Shown here: positions 48,080 to 59,329 of the stretch, piece after piece
Layout of the letters: each line of letters opens with the position of its first letter
Position numbering within the stretch: position 1 is the first letter of the stretch
NCBI RefSeq assembly: GCF_937616625.2
Contig: NC_065576.1
Coordinates: forward strand, 36,668,628 to 36,732,627
Source of the DNA: Mercurialis annua
Lineage: Eukaryota > Streptophyta > Magnoliopsida > Malpighiales > Euphorbiaceae
Reading direction: 5' to 3'
Length of the DNA stretch: 64,000 nucleotides
The notes under the pieces: model-generated
What the model saw: the letters and a program-made list of their open reading frames with translations, nothing else
The model's database searches: none
What the model was told of the DNA's origin: nothing
Translations under genes and position numbers: made by a program

Positions 48080-48300
48080 TGTTAATGATTACATGATTTT
48101 TTTTTTCTATTCTATCAAATTAATTAATTCAGCAAAATTGAATTTTGTCCATGCAAACGAAAGGATGAGTTATCAACTGGGAAGAAGATCATCTCTTATT
48201 GGGATCTTTCTCCAACCTACATAAACTGAGAAAACTCAAAAACTTTTTAGATGCAAAAGATCATCTAATTTTTCATAACAAATCTTCATCGCAACAGTGG
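48080..48300 (-). pseudogene. Duplicated 3' end fragment of the neighbouring MAPKK gene
   Basis: This stretch matches the 3' flank and last coding codons of the kinase at 49752-50765: gtccatgcaaacgaaaggatg versus gtccatacaaatgaaaggatg, agaagatcatctcttattggg versus agaagaccatctcttactggg, then aaatcatctaatt and cataacaaatcttcatc. It covers the kinase C-terminal HPF region and some 3' UTR, in the same orientation, and contains indels that break the frame. Because non-coding flank is included, this was a DNA-level duplication and not a retrocopy. Confidence 0.85.
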
Positions 48301-48348
48301 CAAAATATTTTTTTTTATATTTGACTCATTTTTTAACTGTTTCATTCA

Positions 48349-48615
48349 CACTACAAAAAATATTGTATTTGATAATAATATTTTTACAGCTATATAACCT
48401 TTTTTGCTGTTAAAAAAACATTTTGCAACAATAATTTTAAAAGTTGCTGCTATTCATAGCAGAATTTTATAGAAATTTTTGTTATCAATTACTTAAAACA
48501 ATGTTTTATTAACAACAACATGTCACGATTTTTTTGTTATTATATATTAATAGCAACAATTTTAATACTATTAGCAGTAAAAATATTGCTGCTAATTCTA
48601 ATATTCTTTGTAGTG
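48349..48615. mobile_element. CACTA-type MITE (267 bp)
   Basis: Ends CACTACAAAAAATATT and AATATTCTTTGTAGTG, with a 3-bp duplication tca on each side (46-48 and 616-618 of the 48 kb block). Interior has inverted gcagtaaaaatattgctg-like phrases. Not related in sequence to the 5-kb CACTA element beyond the terminal motif. Confidence 0.8.
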
Positions 48616-48944
48616 TCAATTAAAAGCATATCGAGTTCTACAAAATTTTCAGCACCAAAACCTCAACCAACTCAACATATATTTTGATAAAAACTAAAAA
48701 CATATATGCACAATTTGTAAAAAAAACTAAGAACAAAGTGAAGGACACGCCATAATATGTAGCCATACAATTCAACTCAATATATAATGCAAGCCCTCTT
48801 TTAATCTCTAAATCAAAAGTGCAGATCTTAATTTGAAATTCAGAAAATAAAAATAAAGTAAGCATGAAGAAGCAAAGCAAATTATTTAAAGAAGATACCT
48901 TCTACTTCTTTAGTTAAGGTAATGTTGAAGAAATTAGTTTGGTA

Positions 48945-49346
48945 ATTTTTTTCGGTTACTGGACTATAATCTTTTTATAAAACGGCAACCAAATTAAAAA
49001 AATACTAGATAGTTATAGTATTATAGATTTTTTTACAAAACAGTTAGCGAGTTATAAAAACTTGCAAAGCGGTTATTGAACTACTATTTTTTTATAAAAC
49101 GGTTACCGACTTCTTGATATGGACGAGACAAAGATATATAGATGGGCATATATAATGGTAATCATATTTTAAAAAAAAAGTAATAGTTTGGTAACTATTA
49201 TGTAAAAAAGTACAAGATCAGTAACCATTTTATTATTTTTTATAATTCGGAATCACTTTGTCGAAAAGATATAGTTTGGTAACCGTTTTATTATTTATTA
49301 AAATTCGATGACCGTTTTGTAAAAATGTTATAGTCGGGTGACTTCA
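48945..49346. mobile_element. Degenerate TIR element (about 400 bp)
   Basis: The left phrase cggttactggactataat..ataaaacggcaacc is mirrored on the right by cgatgaccgttttgtaaaa..tatagtcgggtgac. Internal units (aaaacggttaccga, gtaaccattttatta) repeat in both directions. No target duplication was found; the ends are estimated. Confidence 0.5.
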
Positions 49347-49751
49347 AAAATAATTAATCTGCATCCTTTTGGTGATATTCAGCAACTACAGCTCATGTTA
49401 ATATCTCAAGGGCCACTATGCTTTCACCTTGCCATCCAAAGACTTTTATCAGAAATAGAAAAACCTGAAATAGATGACAGTTATGTCATTGTTGCCTATT
49501 GGCTTCATAACAAGTCACTAATAATGCAACTTCTCTCCATTTTGAGCTCACATTTTCGTATTAAGAACATAAATTAATTAAAATCATCAATAAGAAACAT
49601 AAACACACGCTTGATTTAACATTTATAAACACAAATCAAACATTTCACAGAAGTAAACAATAATTATTTCAACTGAATAATCAATTCAAAACTTTGTAAT
49701 ATACATAACATATAAAGTCAGTTAACTATTAATTACATGCTATCAAATCAA

Positions 49752-50765
49752 TTAGTCCAGCAAACTACTTGGAATTGGATCTCTGTCCATACAAATGAAA
49801 GGATGAGTCAGCAATTGAGAAGAAGACCATCTCTTACTGGGATGTTTCTCCAAGCAACACCTGAGGAAACTCAAAAACTCTTCCGATGCGGCCTCCGGCA
49901 AAAAATCATCTAATTCTCCATAACAAATCTTCATCACAATCTCCACCAGATTAGGTTTCTGATTAGCCGGAAAAAATGGAAAATGGCCAATACATAACTC
50001 CAACAAACTAACACCTAAAGACCATACGTCACCCGCAAACGGAAACCCTAACCCAAATGCCTCAGAATCTAACCTTTCAGGACTCATATAAGCATATGTT
50101 CCTTGGCTCCCAAGGTATTCACAATCTGCATTCTTGCTAACAATTTTGCTAATTCCAAAATCACTAATTTTGACCTTCAGATCCTTATTTACCAGAAGAT
50201 TTGCAGGCTTGATATCGAGATGGGCTATATTACGGGCATGGAGATAATTAAGACCATTCAGCACTTGGTAAGCAATATGGCCGAGTATATACTCCGGGAA
50301 AGGACCATGGTTTCTAAGTAGGGTTTCAACTGTTCCGGCTTCCATATACTCCAATAGAATCGCTTTTTCGCCGACTTTAGCGTCGAAAACCCCATAGCAT
50401 TTGGTAAGAAAAGGCGAATCCGAACCCGTTAAGATCTCTATCTCTTGTGAGAGATTAGGGTTCGATGCAGTAGAAATATCTTCTTGAATGACTTTCAAGG
50501 CGTAAATTTCTGAAGTTAAGCGGTGCCGTACCTTGTAAACGACCCCATAATTTCCACGCCCAAGAACACATAATTCTTCAAAATCTTCTCGAGCCATGCC
50601 ACCATTGTTGTTGCTAGATATCGGCAAGAACTTGGACTTAACTTTCAGAACTTCTTGAACGGAGATACGGAGGTTTATTCTTCGTTTAGGTTTTGTAATA
50701 TCTTTTGGTTTCAGAATTTTTGATGATAGTGAACAAACTTGTAAACAGGTTTCACTTTTAGTCAT
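49752..50765 (-). CDS. Group D MAP kinase kinase-like protein with non-canonical catalytic and activation-loop residues
   Basis: Single-exon frame of 337 residues, the gene form typical of plant MKK7/8/9/10. MAPKKs phosphorylate MAPKs in stress and development signalling. Visible: a basic D-site at residues 26-34 (KPKRRINLRI), Gly-rich loop GRGNYG (69-74), ATP-binding Lys91 in YALKVI, DFG at 202-204, and SPE at 228-230. Two oddities: the catalytic loop reads HLDIKPANLL (182-191) where the family has HRDIKP, and the activation loop reads SKNADCE, so the S/T-x5-S/T phosphosite pair has Glu at its second position (216). The catalytic Asp184 is kept. It may be a weak or phosphorylation-independent kinase. 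A TATA-like ctatatatag lies about 115 bases upstream. Confidence 0.9.
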   Translation of the reverse strand: MTKSETCLQVCSLSSKILKPKDITKPKRRINLRISVQEVLKVKSKFLPISSNNNGGMAREDFEELCVLGRGNYGVVYKVRHRLTSEIYALKVIQEDISTASNPNLSQEIEILTGSDSPFLTKCYGVFDAKVGEKAILLEYMEAGTVETLLRNHGPFPEYILGHIAYQVLNGLNYLHARNIAHLDIKPANLLVNKDLKVKISDFGISKIVSKNADCEYLGSQGTYAYMSPERLDSEAFGLGFPFAGDVWSLGVSLLELCIGHFPFFPANQKPNLVEIVMKICYGELDDFLPEAASEEFLSFLRCCLEKHPSKRWSSSQLLTHPFICMDRDPIPSSLLD

Positions 50766-50877
50766 TTTTTTAATCTATACGAATGAAAATAAAGATGAAC
50801 TGAACGAAGATTGAGATTCAGAAAGAAAAACCTTGTTTAGGGTTAGGGTTTTACCAGGGTTTAATGAAGAAACTATA

Positions 50878-50887
50878 CTATATATAG
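50878..50887 (-). promoter_or_regulatory. TATA-like element upstream of the MAPKK gene
   Basis: The palindrome ctatatatag lies about 115 bases before the ATG. It is the best core-promoter candidate in the upstream sequence. Confidence 0.45.
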
Positions 50888-50899
50888 TTTTCAAATACA

Positions 50900-52470
50900 T
50901 GCTTAAATCTAAAGCTATAACAATTTCGAAATTCTAGTGTTTTACTATTTAGGAAGATATGGTATAATTATCAATAATCATAGATTCTGTTATCCTACAG
51001 TATAATTTATTTAAAATTTGATTGGTCCATAAATGATAGCAGATCTAAATTTTACTTTTTTACTGAAGTGAATTTGAACTCATACACTTTAATGCGACCA
51101 GCTAATTAATGATTTCTTGATGGAAAAGAATAATATAAACTCGTACAATATATTTTCCAAATTTAATATGGTTTGTTATTTATCTATTATATTCCTAATA
51201 TGTTTAGGAGTTTACACAAGAGTTCATATACTGATGTACATCATGGAGCTTAAAAGGAGTTTCACTCTCATAGATAAAATGAAATACCATATATTAGTGG
51301 TGTATATTAGTATCAATTGATAAATCCGAAAATTTTAATTAATCTAAAGTACAAGAATCTAGTGAATTTATATTCCAACAAATTTATTTTAATACATACT
51401 TTTCATGAAAAAATAGACTTCATTAATTATATATTAATAACATCACAAGAAAAAATGAAATAATAATATAGTATTAATAATGACAAGATGTTTTTTATAC
51501 CCACAACTTTGTGCATTTTGTTAATATTTTTTACAAATTAATTTGAATTTTTTTGTCTGACAATTTTCTAAATTGGCACAAAAAATTTGAAACTTTAATT
51601 TGAATACATTTTTAATTTTTTAAAAAAAGTTTTAATATCATAATAAATAATTTTAGACAATCAACCTTTTATTTTAGTTTTAGAAAGTTATTTGCATTTA
51701 AAATAAAGATTATATGTTTAAAAATAAGTTTAAATTAAGATTTGGATATATTTATTTTAATTTATAAAAATGAAAGATTAAAATGTCCAAATTACTTTTA
51801 TGGATATATTCGATAAAATACAAAAATAACAATTACTTCAAAAAAAGTCAGCTCTGTCTTCCCCATGGGGAAGACGAAGTTGGTTCATCCTCTCCCATGG
51901 AAAACGAATTCGGCTAGATTTGTCGAACACAACCGGTTTTGAGTCAGAGGTGGGCGATTTTTGTGTCTGAAGAGGACGACGTGGTGGTCAAAGGTTGTTT
52001 GTATCGTAAACGATAAAAAAAACAATTAATAACATTACAAATAAAATTATTATTATTATTTGAATTTGTGAAAAAAAAATGAGTTTCTGTGTTATTTATA
52101 ACATTAAAGGCTTTTTAAAATATATGTTAACTATAGAAGACTTTTTGAAAAAAATTCTAGAGAAGTGATTTCTGTTATATATATAATCGAATGAGCAAAA
52201 TGCTGTATAATTCTGGAAGAGAAATATATATGCTTTGAAAAATATATAATATGGTTTTACAAATATTTAAATTACGGCTTAATCAATAAGATTTGATTCA
52301 CTTTCAGCTTAACAAATATTTAGTTTTTCAAAAATAGTGACAGTCTAATTTATTAATTTTATAATTTAGACAAATATATAACCCACCTTTAATTTAAACC
52401 TATTTTCAGACAAATAATCTTTAATCGACCCACATAATTCTTCTAAAATTAAAAAACAGTCAAACAATTT
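50900..52470. other. Gene-free AT-rich spacer
   Basis: No gene or element recognised. A small less AT-rich patch at 51845-51985 (ccatggggaagacgaag, cccatggaaaacg) is of unknown origin. Confidence 0.4.
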
Positions 52471-52483
52471 GCATTAAAGTGTT

Positions 52484-52792
52484 GGGTTAGTGTCATAAAA
52501 ATTCACCAACTTTACACGTTTTCTCATTTTAATCACGCAATTTAAATTTTCTCATTTTCATGCACGAACTATTGCTTTTTTCAAATTCATGTACAGTGCT
52601 GAGATGTCACGGCTCCATTGGTGTAATTTGCTGAGGCGAAGGTCATTTTACACCAGTGAATGAGTGACACCTCAGCACCGTACATGAATTTGAGAAAAAA
52701 AATGGTAGTTCGTGCATGAAAATGAAAAATTTAAACTGCATAATTAAAATGAGAAAACGTGCAAAGTTTGCGATTTTTTTTAACATTCACCC
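52484..52792. mobile_element. MULE-type MITE, family D copy 2 (309 bp)
   Basis: Long inverted arms (gggttagtgtcataaaaattc at the left; arms share tttacacgttttctcatttt and catgcacgaac). A perfect 9-bp duplication, taaagtgtt, is at 52475-52483 and 52793-52801. Same family as 18309-18625. Confidence 0.9.
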
Positions 52793-52801
52793 TAAAGTGT
52801 T

Positions 52802-53808
52802 TAATTCTTAATTGTATGTAAAAGAGTTTGAAAGAATATGAACAAATGATCATTTTACCCCTCGATGTTTGCATGAAATATTAAAAACGTCAAAATTAGC
52901 GGAAAGGTATAAAAAACTCACAAATATGGCAAACCGTTTTAAAAAGGCAGTCAGAAAGTGGATTTCATAATTTATTCTGATTAATCCTAATTAATCCTAA
53001 TTAAATTATAATTAAACTAAATTGAATTAGGGAATTTTACGTATTTTTTCAGTAATTAAACGAAATTAATTTAGAAAATTTTTTAGACCTTTTTCAACTA
53101 ATTATAATAATTTAACTAATTAATCATAATTTAAGTTTAACTAACTTCAATTAAAACACTAATTAATAAATCATCAGAAAGCTTAACTACTCAGTAATTA
53201 AACACTAATTAGTATACCATCAGAAAACACTAATCAATAAACCACTCAAAAAACTAATTGTACAATTAAACACTACTTAATTATATATAATTTAATTTTA
53301 ACTAACTTCAATTTTACACTAATTGTTCTGCCGCCGCCGCCGGTTAGCGGGACAGCGGCAGCGCTTCGGGAAGCAGATTCGGCAGTTCGGCGTTTCATCG
53401 TTTTGGCTCGGTTTTTCATACAAAAACACTCAAAACGCATAAAAAACACAAAAAATGCAATAATTACATACTGAGATTGATTTTAAATGTTTAACATCGA
53501 ATTAAAATACCAAAATAGCTAATTTTGTGATGAATTTAACTAAGATAATTTGAGGTAGATGAGTTTGAAAACACCCTAGCATACATTCTAAGCTCATAAT
53601 TCTGGATTATTAACATATAAAACACCTAAAAACAACTTAATAATATGTTTTACTCAGTTTATATAGCAATTTTATCAAAAACACACAATTTGACAATCAT
53701 GACAATTATGATAAAAAATAATGGAATTGACTAACATGCATCCTAATTACTAGCAATTGCAATTAATATGATATAAAAGTGATAAGAATTTTAAGAGGGT
53801 CCTCAGAA
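52802..53808. other. Gene-free AT-rich spacer with a small GC-rich patch
   Basis: Repetitive taattaatcctaattaa and aaacactaatta phrases, plus a GC-rich patch at 53328-53410 (gccgccgccgccggttagcg). No gene or element borders could be defined. Confidence 0.4.
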
Positions 53809-53812
53809 GTAT

Positions 53813-54573
53813 TGTTCCGAGTCCTTCACTCGTTTGCTGGTGAGGTGGATGCGGAATCCAACTTCGAGTCTGTGCAAGACGTTGTTCTTTAAGAATTGAA
53901 GCGTATTTAGTTGTTTTCTATTCTATAATCGAGTGATTTTTGGTGTGTGTGTGTGTTGTATTTCGGCCAAGACTAGGGTTTCCTAGGGGTGGATTCGATT
54001 TTGTTATGTGATTTTTACCTCTCTGGCTCGACCTCTAGTTAGGCTAACTAGTAGTACTATTTATAGAGGTGAGCTTGTGCTAGGATCTGTTTTGCATTAG
54101 GTTTTTGAAAGAGTGTTAAGTGATAATGTGAAAGTGTGTGAGTTGATAACCCATCTACTGTAATGATTAGTTAATTTTTTTTAATTAAACTCGTATTAAT
54201 TCTTTATGCTTAAGCAAAGTGTGCCTAAAAGCTATTTTTAGTGCTCAAAAATGTTAAAAGAAGCTATTAAAATCCTATATGTTTGGGTATGATCAATTTT
54301 AGTCCGTAAAACTTGCAAATTGACCTATTAACTTTTAAAATATTGCAATTAATCCAATTTCTGGACTTAGACTAAAATCTCTTTAGATTTTTATAGGCTA
54401 TTATGGCTAATTATATTTTAATCCTCCAAATTTGTAACTATGTACATATTTCGCCTGTTTAGATTACATCAAATAACTCGATAGCTCGTCACCTGGACGG
54501 ATTTCTCTGGAAATCATTATTGCACGCTTCAGTCCCTTATCACTTTTTATCTGTTGTAAAATAGGTGTCTACA
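53813..54573 (-). mobile_element. Solo LTR of a retrotransposon (761 bp), probably Ty3-type
   Basis: On the minus strand the unit starts TGTAGACACCTATTTTACAA, the typical opening of many plant Ty3/gypsy LTRs, and ends GGAACA. Both flanks carry gtat (53809-53812 and 54574-54577), consistent with a short target duplication. No primer-binding site or polypurine tract adjoins it and no second LTR is seen, so it is a solo LTR left by recombination. Superfamily is inferred from the terminal sequence. Confidence 0.6.
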
Positions 54574-55028
54574 GTATTAAATATCAATTTAAAAAAATAA
54601 AATAAAGTTTGAGGATGTAAATATTTTTATAAAAAAAAATTAAAAATTTATTTTCACTTTCAATCTGGTGTTTGCCATGGTGGCATATGGTGGCACGCCA
54701 TATCAAGGCCATGCAGGCGCTATATAAGTAAAAGCATGTGCGTTTTAAGAATTAGACATTTTTGAAACAAAAACCTGCATTTCAGAACAATACAGATACC
54801 TTTAAAAGATTTAGATTTTTGTGAAATTTCTTTTAAAAATTTGATCTTTTTTCAGAATTTATTCTAAATAAATTCTTTATAATATAAAAACGAAGTGATC
54901 GAATTTATCGGCTGATTTAATTAAATTGTTAAAAATAAAAATAGTAATTTAAAAGTTTAATTAATTCGATTGATTAAATTTTTAGCGACCAAATTAATCA
55001 TTTTGCACTAAACAAACCAAAGTAACTA

Positions 55029-55135
55029 ACCAATGAGCTATAACTCAAATGGTATAAGCGCTAGGCAGCAAATTGCTAGGTTGTGGGTTCAATTCCTCCC
55101 ACAAGCCCTCCCCTTTTCAAATTATAAAAAAAAAA
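55029..55135 (+). mobile_element. tRNA-derived SINE, copy 2 (107 bp)
   Basis: Starts ACCAATGAG, has tataactcaaatggtataagcg (A box) and ggttgtgggttcaattcc (B box), then cctcccacaag and a poly-A tail. A perfect 15-bp duplication, aaaccaaagtaacta, lies at 55014-55028 and 55136-55150. Same family as 5683-5791. Confidence 0.9.
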
Positions 55136-55650
55136 AAACCAAAGTAACTAAAATTTTCAAATTACATTTAACTAAACTAAATATATTTAAATCCCATATC
55201 ATATCTCACATAATAATCACATTGAGACAAAGGCGCAATAACTAAGTTAAGTTAAGCGTGAAGTTAGGGAGGTGTGCCACCACCCTAACTACAACACTTT
55301 CAACCAAAGCTCCACTGAACTGTACTTACCCACAAACCATAATAAACCCAATTTCACAGATGATCACATGCTAATGCTCTCCTTTTCTTAGCTTCTTATG
55401 TCACTTTTAACTAATACCCATTTGCAAATTCACCCTTTTTTTAAATATTTACTAATCCCTAAACCCCAATAAACCATATTCCCTCAAAAAGAATTTCTGG
55501 GTTTTTTAGAAAAAGTTTGTATCTTTTTATCTACACCTAATTGCCCAGATCTGTAGCCTTGAAGCCTCATTTTTAGAAGTAATTTTTATTTGGTGCTATG
55601 AAGTGAAAAAAATCATATTTTTTTGTGGGGGAGTGTGAATTGAAGCAAAG

Positions 55651-56978
55651 ATGATTCAGTTGTTGTTTTTGGTGCTTTTTGCTGAGGGAATTATGGCATT
55701 GTTATTACTGGTGAAGATTGGGCCTTTAAGAGAGCTGGTGATGAAGAGTTTAGATCAGTTAAAGATGGGTAAAGGTCCTGCTACTGTTAAAACTATTGCT
55801 AGTACTATGTCTGTCATTCTTCTGTCAAGCCTTATGAGTATTATTAAGATCCAGAACAAGGGTGCCAAGCTTGGAACCATGTCACCTATGGATCAGGTTC
55901 TTTGGAGAACTCACTTGCTTGAAGCCTCACTCATGGGTATGCTCTTGTTCTTGTCTTTTGGTTCTTGGTTTTGCATAATTGTTCCATTTGTTGGTATGCT
56001 TGCTCTTTAGTTTTGGATTGTTGTTTAACTGAAGTTTAATTGTTTTTGTGTGTGAAGTGTATGCCATTTTAACAAGAGAAATGCAATTTAACTTCATCAT
56101 CAACTATTAATTCTCATGGTTGAGAAATATAAAATGGTTAGTTTTTTAGTTGACAAATGTTGTATGATTCGATTACTTCTTATTTTTTGCTATGTCCACG
56201 GAAATAGAAATGTTTAAATGGAAAATGTCGAAGAAGTTGTGGAGTTTCGATGTCAGTTTAGAAGCTAAAGTTTCTCAGTTTTTAAATGTAATAACATGTT
56301 AATTGGACAAGATACGATTGTATAATTGTTCTCTCCTGTTCACTAAATTTCCAGATATTGAATGGTATTGAGTGTGATATCTATATAATTGCACTTTGTT
56401 ATGCATTGTAGAAAAGCAAATGCAAATCGTAATCTTTCTTGATGTACGGAGTTTAGGAATCAAATAAACGATCAAATCGAGTTATTTGATATTATATTTA
56501 ACTTCAATAAAAGACTTGTTTCTTGTGCTCTCTAATTACAGTACACTGTTTTAGTCATATAGAAGTGGGAATTTAAGATGATCATTAGTTTGAAATTGAT
56601 GTTGCAGGTTTCACTCTTTTTCTTGGTTTCATAATTGATCGTATGCACCACTATCTCACAAAGCTTGTCGGGTTGAGGAGTAAAATTGGATCATCAAACG
56701 ACGAAGTTGAAAAGCTTCAGAAAGAGAAAACGCAGATTAAAGAAAAGGAAGAGAAAGCTTCTATGGAGATAAAGCAACTGAGGGAACAAGTTTCTACTCT
56801 ATCAGAAAATTTAAAGAAGCTGAAGTTGGAAAATAAAGAGAAGGACAAGCAATTAGAAACTGCGGAATCCCACGTTGTTTCTCTTCAGAAACAATCTGCT
56901 GACTTACTACTTGAATATGACCGTCTCTTGGAAGAGAACCAAAATCTTCAGGCTCATTGTCCAGGATACAAAAGCTGA
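55651..56978 (+). CDS. B-cell receptor-associated protein 31-like (BAP31-like) ER membrane protein
   Basis: Two exons, 55651-55936 and 56608-56978, join in phase to 218 residues. BAP31-type proteins are integral ER proteins that act as sorting and quality-control factors for membrane cargo; the plant members are little studied. Three hydrophobic helices are visible: residues about 2-22 (IQLLFLVLFAEGIMALLLLV), 47-64 (TIASTMSVILLSSLMSII) and 91-107 (EASLMGFTLFLGFIIDR). The C-terminal half, from about residue 115, is a long coiled coil rich in Lys, Glu and Leu (EVEKLQKEKTQIKEKEEK). No KKxx retrieval signal is present at the end (PGYKS). The exon 1 frame reads on into the intron and would give a shorter protein if unspliced. 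Confidence 0.9.
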
Positions 56979-57269
56979 CGGTACGAGCAACTTATGTAGT
57001 CAAGTGATTTTGATCGCTGGCGGTGCTGCAGAAAATCTCTCCGTGATTTCACTGAATATTGACCATTGGTTGATGCATCTTCATTAGGTAAAAAAGAATG
57101 CACTAGCGACCCGGTTTTTCCCCAGAATAGGAAATGGCTACATGTGACCATGATTGAAAATTTTGTAATATCTCTTCAATCTAGAATCTTTGGCTCATCC
57201 TCTATTTTTTACTCTGGGTGGCTCCTTCCTTGTCTTTCCATTTTCTCTTACTGATATAGATTTATGATT

Positions 57270-59057
57270 TTATATTACCAACTCATTTTCTGTGATACAT
57301 CTGATAGATTTCATCTGATTGTTCAAAGTAACCAATATTTGCAGAATATCCTGATATTTTTCATGGTTCTTGTCTTCCATTAGAAATGCTTGTTGGTTTC
57401 CATTCACTTCAACTGCACTATAACCAGGTACTTTTCTCATTCCTGTATTTTTCATTATCTTCCTCAAAACAGCTGCTTCTTCCCATTTCTTGGCCATGGA
57501 AAAGAAGTTTGAAACTAAAACATATATTCCCAAGTCATCTGGATTTGACTCAAGAATCTTCTTTGCCGCCATCTCTCCGATCAACAATTTTCTATAATTA
57601 AGGCAGCCTGACAAAAGAGCAACCCAAATCGGAAGTCCTGGTTCAGTGTGCATTGATTTTATTAACCAATAAGCTTCTTCCACTCGTCCTGCTCGGCTCA
57701 AAAGGTCAACCATACAAGCATAATGCTTTTCACCTGGTTGGATCTTGTTAACATTTACCATAACACGAAACCAGTGTTGAGCTTCTTCTACTAGACCTGA
57801 GTGGCTAAGAGCTGAGAAAAGAGAAGCAAAAGTTGCATGATCTGGATTTTTATATGTTTCCCTCATCTTGAGAAAAAGCAAGAGGGCTTCCCTTCCATCT
57901 CCATGGATTCCATAGCCAGCAATCATGGCATTCCACATTAACAAGTCCCTCGATTCTATCTGATCAAATAAGGCACGAGCAGATGAAAGAGATCCACATT
58001 TTGCGTACATGTCAATCAATGCAGTTCCTAAAACTTGCTCAAAATGAAGCCTTCTAACCATATATCCATGTAAACTTTTCCCCAATTTCAAATATCCAGC
58101 TTGGGAACATGCCGAAAGTGAACTAATAAGAGTAACCGAATCTGGTTTGAACCCAAAACTTTGCATCTCTATCAACAATGCAAGTGCCTTCTCTGTGAAA
58201 CCATTTTGAGCAAAACCAGAAACCAATGCTCCCCAAGAAACAACACTCTTGTTTCGGATATCTTCAAAAACACGCAAAGCAAGCTCCAACCTCCCATTCT
58301 TGGCATACATATAGACAAGGCTGGTCTGAAGAACATTATGCATAATCATCTCTTTTCGAACCATATATCCATGAACAGAAAGACCCAATTTCGAATCCCC
58401 AACACCACCACAAGCCTGAATTAACCCCACCATCACAACTCCATCTACTTCAATGCACTCGTTCTGCATCTTCCGATACACATCAATGGCGTCAACCGCC
58501 ATCCCGCTTTGCGCAAATCCCGTTATCATAGTAGTCCAACTCACAACATCTTTCTTCACCATTTTATCAAACACCATTTTCGCTTTATCCAATCTTCCAC
58601 ACTTAACATATAAATTCAAAATAGAAGACCCAACGAACACATCACACCCATATCCAAAATCCACAGCTTGACTCCAAATTTTCTCTCCCATTTCCAACTC
58701 CATTAAGCTGGAACATGCCTTTATAGTGACAGTGAAAATCGAGCTGTCGGGTTTACTTCCTTCAGATACCATTCTATGGTAAAGAACAAAGACTTCATTA
58801 GGGTAATTAGTGCGTGAATACGCTATGATCATTGAATTCCATGCGTTTACAGTTCTTTGAGGCATTTTATCGAACACTTTACGGGCCGAAACAATGCTGT
58901 TAATGCGGGCATATGAGGCAATGAGAGGAGTAATGGAATTTGGGTCGTTGAAGGAGAGACCAGTGGTAAGTATCAGAGCATGGAGTTGAGTTATGGTAGT
59001 TTTGTGTTTGCAAGCTAAAATGAGAGGTTTGAAGTGACTTAGCCATGGAATTAGCAT
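57270..59057 (-). CDS. PLS-class pentatricopeptide repeat protein, E subgroup
   Basis: Intronless frame of 595 residues, normal for plant PPR genes. PPR proteins bind organelle RNA one base per repeat; E-type members usually direct C-to-U editing together with DYW partners. About a dozen P/L/S repeats run from residue 40 to 480, with typical phrases VNAWNSMIIAYSRTN, DVVSWTTMITGFAQSG, VVSWGALVSGFAQNG and LLMWNAMIAGYGIHG. An E/E+-like region follows (EPGLPIWVALLSGC, then VPGYSAVEVNG). There is no C-terminal DYW deaminase. The N-terminus could be a mitochondrial targeting peptide. The closest Arabidopsis protein may be At3g25060, from memory only. It is convergent with the BAP31-like gene, with about 290 bases between the stop codons. 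Confidence 0.92.
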   Translation of the reverse strand: MLIPWLSHFKPLILACKHKTTITQLHALILTTGLSFNDPNSITPLIASYARINSIVSARKVFDKMPQRTVNAWNSMIIAYSRTNYPNEVFVLYHRMVSEGSKPDSSIFTVTIKACSSLMELEMGEKIWSQAVDFGYGCDVFVGSSILNLYVKCGRLDKAKMVFDKMVKKDVVSWTTMITGFAQSGMAVDAIDVYRKMQNECIEVDGVVMVGLIQACGGVGDSKLGLSVHGYMVRKEMIMHNVLQTSLVYMYAKNGRLELALRVFEDIRNKSVVSWGALVSGFAQNGFTEKALALLIEMQSFGFKPDSVTLISSLSACSQAGYLKLGKSLHGYMVRRLHFEQVLGTALIDMYAKCGSLSSARALFDQIESRDLLMWNAMIAGYGIHGDGREALLLFLKMRETYKNPDHATFASLFSALSHSGLVEEAQHWFRVMVNVNKIQPGEKHYACMVDLLSRAGRVEEAYWLIKSMHTEPGLPIWVALLSGCLNYRKLLIGEMAAKKILESNPDDLGIYVLVSNFFSMAKKWEEAAVLRKIMKNTGMRKVPGYSAVEVNGNQQAFLMEDKNHEKYQDILQILVTLNNQMKSIRCITENELVI

Positions 59058-59329
59058 AAAAAAACCGAACAGTTGACAGTTTGTAACAATTAGCAGTGGA
59101 AATAGAATTTAGAAGACATATTTTTTTTTACGAAGTCTTCTCACTGTAATAAAATAAAAAAAATGTATGGACTCTACAATTTAATTCGAGTTTCATTTAA
59201 GGAGTTCGAACTCGATAAGATAATTGAAATTTAAACTTGACTCGATATAAATATTTAAAAGTTAAATTTTAATATAAAAGTATTTTTAAATATGTTCAAA
59301 TATAAAAGAAAAAGAATGAATAATGTGAA

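Noticed and set aside
47985..48224. Plus-strand frame of 79 residues
   Set aside because: It is antisense to the duplicated MAPKK tail and contains the 32-bp tandem repeat; no independent support.
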